A DNA stretch of 49,483 bases, from positions 1 to 49,483 of the forward strand of contig JAJFKJ010000016.1 of NCBI GenBank assembly GCA_021773275.1, in the 5' to 3' direction. The notes below the pieces were generated by a model that had not been told where the DNA came from, did not search any database, and was given only the letters and a program-made list of their open reading frames with translations. The position numbers were made by a program, and so were the translations under genes. Positions 33,302 to 42,846 of this stretch are shown piece by piece. Position 1 is the first letter of the stretch. Each line of letters begins with the position of its first letter. The DNA comes from Gammaproteobacteria bacterium (GTDB lineage: Bacteria; Pseudomonadota; Gammaproteobacteria; JABCZS01).

Positions 33302-33640
33302 ATGGATAAAAATAACGAGCATTTTTGGTATGAAGTAGGTTTAGTGGTCTTTATGATGGGCGCGATGCCAGCAGTCGTGGTGTTAATGGCCATGGGTTTT
33401 GATAATGAAGATGCTTTCGCCTACGGCATGGAGTATGGCTTTATGTCGACTTTGCTGCCAGTGCTTGCCCTTGCAATTTTATTTGCAGCAATACACACAT
33501 TGATGATATCTGCTACGGATAAAGTTGAAAGTACAGCATCAGGCGTGCATCATTTGTATAGTGATGCTGATACAGCAGTTACACCGTCTCACCAGCTAGC
33601 GCCACAAGAAAATTACGATCGCCCTGTTCTATCCACTTAA
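33302..33640 (+). CDS. small membrane protein, unknown function
   Basis: This 112-residue protein has two hydrophobic segments (about 11-31 and 48-70) and a polar Ser/Thr/His-rich C-terminal tail. It has a strong ribosome site (AAAGGAGG six bases before ATG), which supports that it is real. I do not recognise the family. Its last 62 bases are antisense to the 3' end of mltF, so the two transcripts may interfere. It is divergent from the OmpR-like gene and may be one of its targets, which is inference from position. Confidence 0.6.
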   Translation: MDKNNEHFWYEVGLVVFMMGAMPAVVVLMAMGFDNEDAFAYGMEYGFMSTLLPVLALAILFAAIHTLMISATDKVESTASGVHHLYSDADTAVTPSHQLAPQENYDRPVLST

Positions 33641-35099
33641 GCAAATCGTAGTAGCGGCGGATGTTTTCAACATAAACCACGGCTTCGTTACCACGGGCGT
33701 AGCCGTGACGTGTTTGTGAATGCCAATACTGCTGATGCTTTTTCGGCAACCATGCACGAACGTCAGCCCATTTGTTAGGGTCGCCGCCATTGCGTTGCAC
33801 AAGTTTACGGGTGTCTTCTACGTGCCCGTAACCGATATTATAAGAAGCGAGTGCCATCCAGGTGCGATCAGGTTCAACAATTGATTCTGGTAATCTTTCA
33901 TGCACGCGGCGGAAATACTCAGCACCACCTTGGATACTTTGTTCGGGGTCAACACGGTTGCTCACGCCAACACAACGCGCTGTGGCGTTTGTTAACATCA
34001 TCAGGCCGCGCACACCTGTTGGTGAACGTGCATTGGGCTTCCAATGTGATTCTTGGTAACCAATGGCAGCAAGCAATAACCAATCTAAGTCATTATCGGC
34101 GGCTTCTTTAAACATCTGCTCGTATTCTGGCAAGGTGTTTTTAATACGACGAATAAACGTGCTGGTATCAATGTAATTAAACTTTTGCAAATGACCAAAG
34201 TATACTTCTAATAAGTATTCAAGCTCGCCCGTTTGCTCTAGATCAAGCATGTAAGCATCAACCAGGGAGCTTAAGCTGTCATCATTAATCATTTTTGTTT
34301 GCAAGTTGGTAATAGCGTCGGGTGCGATACCCAGCGCTTTAATATTATTCGCCCACACATTAAAAGTTTGATACTGCGTAATAGGTTTTAAGGCCCAGGC
34401 AATTTCTTGATTGCTAGCAAGCTGAAAACCAATTTGTAATTCCGGGTAGAAACGACGGTACATTTCTAAGTCGTGAGAGTTCACAATCGTGTAATCAAGC
34501 TCATCATTAGCAACAAGCTCTAATAAACCGAATGTATCAAGTGTTTCATCAAGATGATATTCTAAATTAGCGTGTTGCACCTGATGTGTGGCAAGCTGCT
34601 GCGCATAACTAGTCTGCGCGCTCACGGCGACACTGCCGTTGGTTAAATCTTGGATTCTACGCGGGCGGTTATTACCACGCTTATAGATAACGTGTTCATT
34701 GGTGATTTTGTAAGTCGTGCTGTAATGTATAGGCACGCTGAGTTCCACATCACGCGTCAAACCAATCGCGATGTCAGCTTTATTCTTATCTAATATATTA
34801 ATCATATCACTGTGGTTTTTCGCAATGATAATCTCAAAATCAACACCGAGCTGTTCAGCAAATAATTCAGCCATATGGTATTCAAGGCCTTCTTCTACTT
34901 TGGCATCCACCGCATAGCTAGCGCCTGTGTTACGCATCACAAAGCGAACCTTGCCATGCTCTAGCACTTGCTCGAGCTGAGTCATGCTAACATGCTGCCA
35001 GGTATATAAAGTAGCCGCGGCTACTAGGAGCCCCATCAAGAGACCTGCGCTGACAACGCGTTTTAGCCAAAACCCGCGTAAGTTATTGATTTTCGACAT
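33579..35099 (-). CDS. mltF: membrane-bound lytic murein transglycosylase F
   Basis: MltF cuts peptidoglycan glycan strands to form anhydromuropeptides at the outer membrane. The 506-residue protein (E. coli 518) has an N-terminal hydrophobic anchor (about 12-32), a substrate-binding-protein-like regulatory domain (about 45-270) and a lytic transglycosylase domain with the catalytic Glu350 in IGYQESHWKPNARS and later ALASYNIGYGHV. It is divergent from purL, the same order as in E. coli. The N-terminal hydrophobic stretch has no lipobox Cys, so it is probably inner-membrane or periplasm-anchored rather than a lipoprotein. Confidence 0.92.
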   Translation of the reverse strand: MSKINNLRGFWLKRVVSAGLLMGLLVAAATLYTWQHVSMTQLEQVLEHGKVRFVMRNTGASYAVDAKVEEGLEYHMAELFAEQLGVDFEIIIAKNHSDMINILDKNKADIAIGLTRDVELSVPIHYSTTYKITNEHVIYKRGNNRPRRIQDLTNGSVAVSAQTSYAQQLATHQVQHANLEYHLDETLDTFGLLELVANDELDYTIVNSHDLEMYRRFYPELQIGFQLASNQEIAWALKPITQYQTFNVWANNIKALGIAPDAITNLQTKMINDDSLSSLVDAYMLDLEQTGELEYLLEVYFGHLQKFNYIDTSTFIRRIKNTLPEYEQMFKEAADNDLDWLLLAAIGYQESHWKPNARSPTGVRGLMMLTNATARCVGVSNRVDPEQSIQGGAEYFRRVHERLPESIVEPDRTWMALASYNIGYGHVEDTRKLVQRNGGDPNKWADVRAWLPKKHQQYWHSQTRHGYARGNEAVVYVENIRRYYDLLKWIEQGDRNFLVALAGETV

Positions 35100-35234
35100 A
35101 ATTATGCTTCCTACATACTTCCAAAGAGGTATTAGTTTACCACCTTATTTGTAAGAAATCCACCTATTTCTATGTAAGTATAAGCTGACAGGCTAAGTTG
35201 CAAGAGGCTTATATTGAATATGAACGAATTGGGG

Positions 35235-35240
35235 TATAAT
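35235..35240 (+). promoter_or_regulatory. likely -10 of the purL promoter
   Basis: TATAAT lies 30 bases before the purL ATG. TTGAAT at 35214-35219 could be the -35 with a short 15-base spacer. No PurR-type operator was recognised. Confidence 0.45.
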
Positions 35241-35270
35241 GCCCTTTTAAATGAGGGGTAATGGGCAACG

Positions 35271-38200
35271 ATGGGTCATTTCTACAGCATAGATGGGCAA
35301 AGAGCATTTTCAGACTTCAGAATGCAAAAACTCGCCCATGATATTAGTGCCATCGATGCTAAAGCACAGGCTGTAACAGCCCAAAACATCTACCTTATTA
35401 ATGCTCGCCAGGCCTTATCGCAAGAAGAGCTCAACAAGCTTACAAAGCTGTTGTTAGCCACTGAAACCGTGGTACAAGCACCTGAAAACCAGCAGGCATT
35501 CTGGGTGGTGCCTCGTTTAGGTACAATCTCCCCATGGGCCTCAAAAGCCAGTGATATTGTGCACAATTGCGGCATGAGCGCTGTCATCAGCGTTGAAAAG
35601 GCGATACGGTTTGATGTTCAATACAGCGGTATAGGCTGCACGGAACCTGCCTGGTTAAATTTACTCCATGACCGCATGACGCAAAGCGTATTACGCAACG
35701 TCGAAGAATTAAAAAACGTATTTTCACACGGTGAGCCTGAACCCTTAAACACCATTCCTGTTGCTGAAATGGGCCGCACTGCATTAGAGCAAGCGAATCA
35801 ATCCTTAGGTTTGGCATTAGCTACCGATGAAATCGATTACCTATTAAATACTTATCAAAGCTTGCAACGCGACCCAACAGACGTTGAGCTGATGATGTTT
35901 GCGCAAGCAAACTCAGAACACTGCCGCCATAAAATTTTCACCGGCGAATGGATCATCGATGGCCAAAAACAAGACATGGCTTTATTCCCGATGATTAAAA
36001 ACACCAAAGAAAAAAGCCCTGAAGGTGTTTTATCGGCTTACCATGATAATTCATCGGTTATCAAAGGTAGTACAGCAGCACGTTTCTTTGCACAAACAGG
36101 CAATGTATTTGAATTTAGCGAAGAAGAAATCGATATTTTAATGAAAGTCGAAACGCACAACCACCCAACCGCCATTGCACCCTTTGCAGGTGCTGCAACA
36201 GGTGCCGGCGGTGAAATTCGCGATGAAGGTGCAACAGGCCGTGGTGCAAAACCAAAAGCGGGCTTGGCAGGTTATACCGTTTCTAATTTACATATACCAG
36301 GCAGGCCATTGCCATGGGAACTTGATGCCAGCAAACCAGAACACATCGCATCAGCTTTGGATATTATGATCGCAGGCCCCATAGGTGCTGCTAGCTACAA
36401 CAATGAGTTCGGTCGCCCGAATTTATGCGGCTATTTTCGCAGTTACGAGCAAGTCATCAATACAGAAGATGGAGCGCAGCGTCGCGGTTACCACAAGCCT
36501 ATTATGATTGCAGGTGGGCTTGGTAATATTCGTAATTCACATATTCAAAAAAATGATATTCCTGCAGGCAGCCAGGTTGTTGTGTTGGGCGGCCCAGCAA
36601 TGCTGATCGGTCTAGGCGGCGGTGCGGCTTCCTCGATGGCGTCGGGCAGTAGTGATGCTGAACTTGATTTTGCATCGGTGCAGCGTGACAACCCTGAAAT
36701 TGAACGCCGTTGCCAAGAAGTGATCGATCGCGCTTGGGCAATGGGCGACAATAACCCCATTGAATCCATCCATGATGTAGGTGCGGGCGGTATCTCAAAC
36801 GCAGTGCCTGAAATTCTTAACGATGCGGGTCGTGGTGGCAAAATACAATTGCGCAAAGTCGATTGCGCTGACCCTTCTTTATCGCCGATGGCGATTTGGT
36901 GCAACGAATCACAAGAGCGTTATGTCATTGCCATAGCACCACAGAACATAGCACTATTCAGCAAAATATGCGCCCGAGAACGCTGCCCCTTTGCGGTGAT
37001 CGGTGAAGCGACCGACGACGGACATTTGAGTGTTGAGGATAGCTTATTCAATAACAAGCCGGTTGATCTGGATATGCAGATTCTACTCGGCAAGCCGCCT
37101 AAAATGCTCCGTGACGTTACAAGCAAAAAAATAACAGGGCAGGCGTTTAGTTTCCACGAAGTAGATGTTGATGAAAGCTTGAGGCAGGTTTTACAGCACC
37201 CAACGGTGGCAGACAAAACTTTTCTTATCACGATTGGTGACCGCACCGTAGGTGGTATGACGGCGCGTGACCAATTGGTTGGCCCATGGCAAATACCGGT
37301 GGCAGATGTCGCGGTCACAACAAACAGTTTTACATCGTATCAAGGTGAAGCAATGGCGATGGGCGAGCGTACACCGGTAGCAAACTTAAATGCCCCAGCA
37401 TCCGGTCGTATGGCAATTGCAGAGGCTATTACCAATATCGCAGCGGCAGATATCAAAAAATTAAGCGACATTAAACTGTCTGCAAACTGGATGGCAGCCT
37501 GTGGTTATCCCGGTGAAGACGTCAATCTCTACGAAACCGTTAAAACGGTGGGTATGGAGTTATGCCCAGCGCTAGGCATTGCAATTCCGGTGGGCAAAGA
37601 CTCCTTATCGATGCGCAGCAAATGGCAAGATAAACAAGGTGAGCATGAAGTGGTTTCACCATTGTCGCTCATCATCAGCGCTTTCGCACCAGTAAGCGAC
37701 GTGCGTAAAACATTAACACCACAGTTGCGCAACAACAAAGATACCTCACTGTTGTTTATTGATTTGGCCGAAGGTGAGCAACGTTTAGGCGGCAGTATTT
37801 TTTCGCACATTACAAATCAATTGGGTGATGACACGCCCGATCTTGATAACCCTGAGCGTTTAAAACAGTTTTTCGCAGCAATGCATGAACTTAAGCAACA
37901 AGACCTGCTTTTAGCTTACCATGACCGCAGTGATGGTGGCCTTTGGGCAACACTATGTGAGATGGCTTTTGCCGGGCGCACGGGCTTGAGCATCGATGTT
38001 TCATTGCTAGGCACAGATTTACTTCCAACTTTGCTAAACGAAGAAATTGGCTGCGTATTGCAAGTAGCAAACAAAGACATTCTGGCCGTCAAAGAGATAT
38101 TTAATAAGCACAATTTATTATTAGCGCTACATGAAATAGGTACGGTTCAAGAAGATCTAAAAATTGATATTGCCCATAGCGGTAAACATTGCCAGTTCGA

Positions 38201-39140
38201 TCTACTGGAATGTCAGCAGCTTTGGTCGCAGACCAGCTATCATATTCAGCGGTTACGAGACAACCCTGAATGCGCGCAGCAAGCTTATGAAAACATCAAA
38301 GATAAAAACAATACAGGCTTATACTACAAATCTCCCGTAGGGACGGCATCGTATACCGCCCGCGATCGCGATAGCGATGTAAAAATGCCAAAACCTCGCG
38401 TCGCAATTTTGCGTGAACAAGGCGTTAATGGCCAGCTTGAAATGGCAGCTAGCTTTACATTAGCCGGTTTTGAAGCGACCGATGTACACATGCAAGATTT
38501 GCTTGATGGCACTGTCAATTTGCAAGACTTTAAAGGCCTGGCCGCTTGCGGTGGCTTTTCATACGGAGATGTTTTGGGTGCAGGGCAGGGTTGGGCGCAA
38601 ACCATCTTGTTCCATGAGGCACTAAAAGAACAGTTCCGAACATTTTTCCACCGCAGCGATACTTTCACTTTGGGTGTGTGCAATGGTTGCCAGATGCTTG
38701 CCACTTTAAAAGATTTGATTCCAGGCGCGGCGCATTGGCCTAAAATATTACGCAACACATCAGAGCAATACGAAGCACGCTTAGTGATGACGCAAGTTAA
38801 TAAATCATCGTCCGTGTTGTTAAAAGGTTTGCAAGGGATGCACGCAGGTATAGTCGTATCGCACGCCGAAGGCCGCATGGTGTTCGAAGGCAAGGCTAAC
38901 AACATAGCCGTGCAATATGTAGACCCACAAGGAAAAACCACACAGCGTTACCCATACAATCCAAACGGCACTTTAGACGCTATCGCCGGTTTAACAAACG
39001 ATGATGGCCGTGTCACGATCATGATGCCACATCCCGAACGCGTTATCCGCACGGTGCAGATGTCATGGCACCCGGATAATTGGGACGAGTTCAGCCCCTG
39101 GTTCAAAATATTCCAAAACGCTTATGATTTTGTTTCATAA
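35271..39140 (+). CDS. purL: phosphoribosylformylglycinamidine synthase
   Basis: PurL converts FGAR to FGAM with glutamine and ATP in purine synthesis. The 1289-residue fused enzyme (E. coli 1295) has the N-terminal domain, synthetase halves (EHCRHKIF, ETHNHPTAIAPFAGAATG, HDVGAGGISNA) and a C-terminal glutaminase with Cys1137 in GVCNGCQML. Residues about 1021-1036 (SPVGTASYTARDRDSD), between the last synthetase domain and the PRVAILREQG start of the glutaminase domain, are encoded by a palindromic element (38341-38379) that keeps the frame. They replace the linker seen in E. coli without changing overall length, so the enzyme is probably active. Confidence 0.96.
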   Translation: MGHFYSIDGQRAFSDFRMQKLAHDISAIDAKAQAVTAQNIYLINARQALSQEELNKLTKLLLATETVVQAPENQQAFWVVPRLGTISPWASKASDIVHNCGMSAVISVEKAIRFDVQYSGIGCTEPAWLNLLHDRMTQSVLRNVEELKNVFSHGEPEPLNTIPVAEMGRTALEQANQSLGLALATDEIDYLLNTYQSLQRDPTDVELMMFAQANSEHCRHKIFTGEWIIDGQKQDMALFPMIKNTKEKSPEGVLSAYHDNSSVIKGSTAARFFAQTGNVFEFSEEEIDILMKVETHNHPTAIAPFAGAATGAGGEIRDEGATGRGAKPKAGLAGYTVSNLHIPGRPLPWELDASKPEHIASALDIMIAGPIGAASYNNEFGRPNLCGYFRSYEQVINTEDGAQRRGYHKPIMIAGGLGNIRNSHIQKNDIPAGSQVVVLGGPAMLIGLGGGAASSMASGSSDAELDFASVQRDNPEIERRCQEVIDRAWAMGDNNPIESIHDVGAGGISNAVPEILNDAGRGGKIQLRKVDCADPSLSPMAIWCNESQERYVIAIAPQNIALFSKICARERCPFAVIGEATDDGHLSVEDSLFNNKPVDLDMQILLGKPPKMLRDVTSKKITGQAFSFHEVDVDESLRQVLQHPTVADKTFLITIGDRTVGGMTARDQLVGPWQIPVADVAVTTNSFTSYQGEAMAMGERTPVANLNAPASGRMAIAEAITNIAAADIKKLSDIKLSANWMAACGYPGEDVNLYETVKTVGMELCPALGIAIPVGKDSLSMRSKWQDKQGEHEVVSPLSLIISAFAPVSDVRKTLTPQLRNNKDTSLLFIDLAEGEQRLGGSIFSHITNQLGDDTPDLDNPERLKQFFAAMHELKQQDLLLAYHDRSDGGLWATLCEMAFAGRTGLSIDVSLLGTDLLPTLLNEEIGCVLQVANKDILAVKEIFNKHNLLLALHEIGTVQEDLKIDIAHSGKHCQFDLLECQQLWSQTSYHIQRLRDNPECAQQAYENIKDKNNTGLYYKSPVGTASYTARDRDSDVKMPKPRVAILREQGVNGQLEMAASFTLAGFEATDVHMQDLLDGTVNLQDFKGLAACGGFSYGDVLGAGQGWAQTILFHEALKEQFRTFFHRSDTFTLGVCNGCQMLATLKDLIPGAAHWPKILRNTSEQYEARLVMTQVNKSSSVLLKGLQGMHAGIVVSHAEGRMVFEGKANNIAVQYVDPQGKTTQRYPYNPNGTLDAIAGLTNDDGRVTIMMPHPERVIRTVQMSWHPDNWDEFSPWFKIFQNAYDFVS
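38341..38379. repeat. palindromic element inside the purL coding region
   Basis: The 9-3-9 stem GGACGGCAT/ATACCGCCC pairs at 7 of 9 positions. After one base a second palindromic part holds a perfect ATCGC/GCGAT stem (38365-38378). CCCGTAGGG precedes it, like CCTGTAGGG before the element at 29872. It is read in frame as a linker of purL. Confidence 0.8.
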
Positions 39141-39167
39141 AAAAAGGCGGCCATGGCCGCCTTTTTT
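39141..39167. terminator. bidirectional rho-independent terminator
   Basis: AAAAAGGCGG-CCATGG-CCGCCTTTTTT lies directly between the converging purL and barrel-protein genes. A-tract and T-tract on the two sides of a GC stem allow termination from both directions. Confidence 0.92.
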
Positions 39168-39181
39168 ACAACAGGTTTCAA

Positions 39182-39865
39182 TTAGATATTGAAATGATAC
39201 GTTAAGTTTGCTGCAAAGTTGTGAATAGTCGGGGTCGCTTTAACTGAACTTGCGCCATTGTCGCTTTTCACTTTAAGTGCACTTGCGCCATCCATTACCA
39301 CATAGCTTGCACGTAAGCTGAAGTTGTCATAAATTTGCGTTTGCACACCAGCACCATAACGGTAAGCGGCGCTGTCTTTGCTATCCGTTAGTTTGCTGAA
39401 CCCTGTAGTGCCTGCGCTCTTAAGGCTAAGCTCATTGTCGATACTCGCATAACCCACGTCTAAGAATATTTTCGTGTTCGTGGTAACGAAAAATCCTGGA
39501 AGAATACGTAGGCCCCAAACACTGTTGATGTTGTGCTTCGCGTGCCCAGTGCTTAGCAGCCCGAAGTTGGTACCTTCGGTAAGGCTTTGTTTTACTTCAG
39601 AGCTGTTAAAATCATAAAACAATTCAAAGGCCATATCAAAACCACGGTTGATGGTCCATACATAACCTAAGGCAATTTCACCACCCAGGTCAGTGCTACT
39701 ACCATTGTGGTAAGACTTATTTGTGTTACCAGAGATAGTTTGTTCAAATTCTGAATCAAGTGTAGTGCTAAGTAAGCCAACACCAAAAGTAAGTTCATGG
39801 GCGGTAGCAGGTAAACTGAATGCTGCGCCAAGTAGTGCGGCAGCTGACAAATGTTTAAGTTTCAT
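39182..39865 (-). CDS. outer-membrane beta-barrel protein
   Basis: This 227-residue protein has a signal peptide (MKLKHLSAAALLGAAFSLPATA, cut about residue 22) and alternating amphipathic strands, ending NLTYHFNI. The layout, an 8-stranded small barrel with polar loops, fits the OmpW/OmpA-like outer-membrane protein class (beta-barrel porin-like superfamily). The function is unknown; small barrels often act as adhesins or surface antigens. An AGGAAGG is just upstream of the ATG. It converges with purL across the bidirectional terminator. Confidence 0.7.
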   Translation of the reverse strand: MKLKHLSAAALLGAAFSLPATAHELTFGVGLLSTTLDSEFEQTISGNTNKSYHNGSSTDLGGEIALGYVWTINRGFDMAFELFYDFNSSEVKQSLTEGTNFGLLSTGHAKHNINSVWGLRILPGFFVTTNTKIFLDVGYASIDNELSLKSAGTTGFSKLTDSKDSAAYRYGAGVQTQIYDNFSLRASYVVMDGASALKVKSDNGASSVKATPTIHNFAANLTYHFNI

Positions 39866-39899
39866 ATAACCTTCCTTTAGTTAAAAACTGATGGGAAAA

Positions 39900-41306
39900 T
39901 TATAAACTATCTAGCGGTAAATGTAACCCAAGTTTTGTGCGTCGGTAAAGAATATCTTCGGCTTCACGCGCCCATTCATGAGCCTTTAAATAATCGATCT
40001 CGACTTGATACAAATCAGCACCAATATGTTTGCCCAGATCAGCCATCGATGCTTTGCCTTCAAGCAACTTATCGATGCGGGTGCCATATAAGCGGGCATA
40101 ACGATCGCAAAGCGTATTAGGCAGCCAAGGGTACTTTTCATGCATGTCGAATGCAAAAGTAGTGTAGTTTTCGATATCGCCACCGGGTAGCGGCGCAGAC
40201 TGCGTCCAAGCGGGTTTCATCTGTGGGAAGTATTTTTTTAATTTACCCATGGCATGTTCCGCAAGTTTGCGATAAGTGGTAATTTTGCCACCATAGATAT
40301 TCAAACAAGGAGCGCCAGCTTGCGTATCAATTTCTAATTTATAATCTCTAGAAATAGTAGAAGGGTTGGCTTGTTCATCTGCAAGTAGTGGTCGCACCCC
40401 AGAATAGTGCCACATAATATCGTGTTTGCTAATTTTATGATGAAATGTTTTATTGTAAATATCGAGTAGGTAATTGATTTCGTACTCATCAAGGTGCGCG
40501 TCACTGGGGTCGCCCAAATAATCAACTTCAGTGGTGCCAACGAGTTCATACTCACCTTCGTAGGGAATGACAAACACCACACGTCGGTCGCTGTTTTGAA
40601 TAATGTAAGCTTGATCGCCTGCATATTGTCGTGGCACGATAATATGGCTGCCTTTAACCAAGCGAGGTTTTTGTGTAGCGAATTCTCCGACCCACGGACC
40701 TGTGGCATTCACAACAGTGCGCGCACGGATTTCATCATTAGCATGCCAGATGCCGTCTTTGACTTCCAGTTTTTTGATAGGCCTATAATTGAAAATATCA
40801 GCGCCTTTTTCATGTGCAGAAATCGCATTTGCAATCACCAGCCGCGCATCATCTACCCAACAATCGGAATAGGCGTAGGCTTTTTTCATATAAGCAAGCA
40901 AAGGCTCACCGAGATTTGATGTTTCTAAATTGACAAACTCTGATTTTTCTAGCGTTTGATTTTTACCCAAGCGATCATATAAAAACAAACCACTGCGAAT
41001 CATCCAGGTAGGGCGTAAATGCACTTGATGTGGCAGCACAAAGCGCAGCGGCCAAACCAGATGTGGCGCATTACGCATTAGCACTTCGCGCTCAGACAAA
41101 CTTTCGCGCACCAATTTAAATTGGCGATGCTCTAAATACCGCAGCCCACCATGAATCAGCTTAGTGCTTAAAGACGATGTCCCCGAGGCCAGATCATTTT
41201 GCTCACACAAAATAACCGATAAACCACGGCCAGCAGCATCCCTGGCAATCCCTGTACCATTAATGCCACCACCGATAACCAATAAGTCGTATATTTTATC
41301 TTTCAT
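39900..41306 (-). CDS. glpD: aerobic glycerol-3-phosphate dehydrogenase
   Basis: GlpD is a membrane-associated FAD enzyme oxidising glycerol-3-phosphate to DHAP and passing electrons to ubiquinone. In 468 residues the N-terminal FAD motif VIGGGINGTGIARDAAGRG and the SSLSTKLIHGGLRYLE segment are diagnostic, as is RPLLADEQ. The ATG at 41306 gives the family start MKDKIYDLLVIGG; an upstream start (41387) would overlap the divergent glpK. It is divergent from glpK with 61 bp between starts, so glycerol catabolism genes share one regulatory region. Confidence 0.94.
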   Translation of the reverse strand: MKDKIYDLLVIGGGINGTGIARDAAGRGLSVILCEQNDLASGTSSLSTKLIHGGLRYLEHRQFKLVRESLSEREVLMRNAPHLVWPLRFVLPHQVHLRPTWMIRSGLFLYDRLGKNQTLEKSEFVNLETSNLGEPLLAYMKKAYAYSDCWVDDARLVIANAISAHEKGADIFNYRPIKKLEVKDGIWHANDEIRARTVVNATGPWVGEFATQKPRLVKGSHIIVPRQYAGDQAYIIQNSDRRVVFVIPYEGEYELVGTTEVDYLGDPSDAHLDEYEINYLLDIYNKTFHHKISKHDIMWHYSGVRPLLADEQANPSTISRDYKLEIDTQAGAPCLNIYGGKITTYRKLAEHAMGKLKKYFPQMKPAWTQSAPLPGGDIENYTTFAFDMHEKYPWLPNTLCDRYARLYGTRIDKLLEGKASMADLGKHIGADLYQVEIDYLKAHEWAREAEDILYRRTKLGLHLPLDSL

Positions 41307-41355
41307 ATTGTTTTTCAGTATAGTACCTGCACAAGCATTAACTAGAGGATTAGCG

Positions 41356-41361
41356 TATAAT
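41356..41361 (+). promoter_or_regulatory. candidate -10 just upstream of glpK
   Basis: TATAAT ends six bases before the glpK ATG. If used, the RNA would start at or next to the start codon, giving a leaderless message. No Shine-Dalgarno at normal spacing is present, which is consistent. No good -35 was found. Confidence 0.4.
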
Positions 41362-41367
41362 GGGCTC

Positions 41368-42846
41368 ATGGAATACGTACTCGTCATCGACCAAGGAACG
41401 ACCTCAACAAGGGCAATGGTCTTTAATCAAGAAGCGCAGCTTTTAAGCAGTGCGCAGGCTGAGTTTCCACAAGTTTTCCCCAAAGATGGCTGGCTTGAAC
41501 ATGACCCTGAGACCATTTGGCAAGATGTCGTGCGACTAAGCTGTGAGGCTATCAAAAAAGCCAAGTTAAAACCCGAAAAGATAGCCGGCCTGGGCATCAG
41601 CAATCAACGTGAAACCACCATTATCTGGGATAAAGCCACAGGCGAGCCAATACATTCAGCCATTGTCTGGCAAGATCAGCGGACCATGAATATATGTGAG
41701 CGCTGGTTGGAAGAGGGGCTTGAAAAAACTATACAGAATAAAACGGGCTTACTTATTGCGCCTTATTTTTCGGCGAGTAAAATTAGTTGGTTGTTAGACA
41801 ATGTACCCGGGGCTCGTAAACGGGCCGAAAATGGCGAGCTAGCATTTGGCACCATCGAAACTTTTTTAATTTGGCGTTTCACAAAAGGCCAGGTGCATGC
41901 CACCGATGCAAGCAATGCATCACGTACCATGCTGTTTAATATCCACCAACAAGACTGGGACAGCGAGCTGTTAGCAGCATTTGATATTCCTGCTTCACTT
42001 TTGCCAAAAGTAAAAGATAACAGCGATGACTTTGGCTTGACCGCACAAGATATCTTGGGTGCCAGCATGCCTATAGTGGCAGCAGCAGGTGACCAGCATG
42101 CAGCAATGTTTGGGCAAGCTTGCTTTAAGAAAGGTATGATGAAATCAACCTATGGCACGGGCTGTTTCATGTTGCTGAACACGGGTGATGCCGTCGTGCA
42201 ATCAAAGCATCGCTTGCTAGCAACCATAGCTTACCGCTTAAACAATAGGCCAGTCTATGCATTAGAAGGCAGCATTTTCATCGCAGGCGCTGCAGTGCAG
42301 TGGTTGCGTGATGCCGTGCATCTTATTAACAACGCCAAAGACACGGAAAAAATAGCCACATCGATTGACAGCACCGATGGGGTGTATCTAGTCCCCGCTT
42401 TTACAGGTCTGGGTGCCCCATACTGGGATTCACGCGCAAGAGGTGCCATTTTGGGCCTGAGCCGTGACAGTGGTATGCAGCATATTGTGCGAGCCGCCTT
42501 AGAGTCTGTATGCTATCAATGCTGCGATATATGGCTAGCCATGCAAGCAGATGGTGTAACAAGCCTAGAAACCTTACGTGTCGATGGTGGTATGGCCAAC
42601 AATGATTGGTTGATGCAATTTTTAGCAGATATTTTACAAGTCCCCGTTGAACGGCCTAAACTAATAGAGACAACAGCGCGGGGTATTGCTTTTCTAGCTG
42701 GCTTGCAGCTAGGTTGGTATCAATCTTTAGATGAGATTACCGAGCTTTGGCAAAACGATCACATTTTTACACCCGCGATGGATGAAGACACGCAGTCAAA
42801 ACTTTACAAAGGATGGCAACATGCAGTTTCTCAAATTAGGGCATAA
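41368..42846 (+). CDS. glpK: glycerol kinase
   Basis: GlpK phosphorylates glycerol to glycerol-3-phosphate, the substrate of GlpD. The 492-residue protein (E. coli 502) has the FGGY-kinase motifs: DQGTTSTRAMVF at the N-terminus, AIVWQDQRT, YGTGCFMLLN and AFTGLGAPYWD. The ATG at 41368 gives the family start; longer in-frame extensions do not match. The start has no normally spaced ribosome site. The end overlaps the M61 peptidase gene by 26 bp. Together with divergent glpD it forms a glycerol-to-DHAP pathway without an adjacent glpF or glpR gene. Confidence 0.95.
   Translation: MEYVLVIDQGTTSTRAMVFNQEAQLLSSAQAEFPQVFPKDGWLEHDPETIWQDVVRLSCEAIKKAKLKPEKIAGLGISNQRETTIIWDKATGEPIHSAIVWQDQRTMNICERWLEEGLEKTIQNKTGLLIAPYFSASKISWLLDNVPGARKRAENGELAFGTIETFLIWRFTKGQVHATDASNASRTMLFNIHQQDWDSELLAAFDIPASLLPKVKDNSDDFGLTAQDILGASMPIVAAAGDQHAAMFGQACFKKGMMKSTYGTGCFMLLNTGDAVVQSKHRLLATIAYRLNNRPVYALEGSIFIAGAAVQWLRDAVHLINNAKDTEKIATSIDSTDGVYLVPAFTGLGAPYWDSRARGAILGLSRDSGMQHIVRAALESVCYQCCDIWLAMQADGVTSLETLRVDGGMANNDWLMQFLADILQVPVERPKLIETTARGIAFLAGLQLGWYQSLDEITELWQNDHIFTPAMDEDTQSKLYKGWQHAVSQIRA

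Noticed and set aside
35241-35270. Riboswitch in the purL leader
   Set aside because: The likely leader is only about 25 bases, too short for a purine riboswitch.
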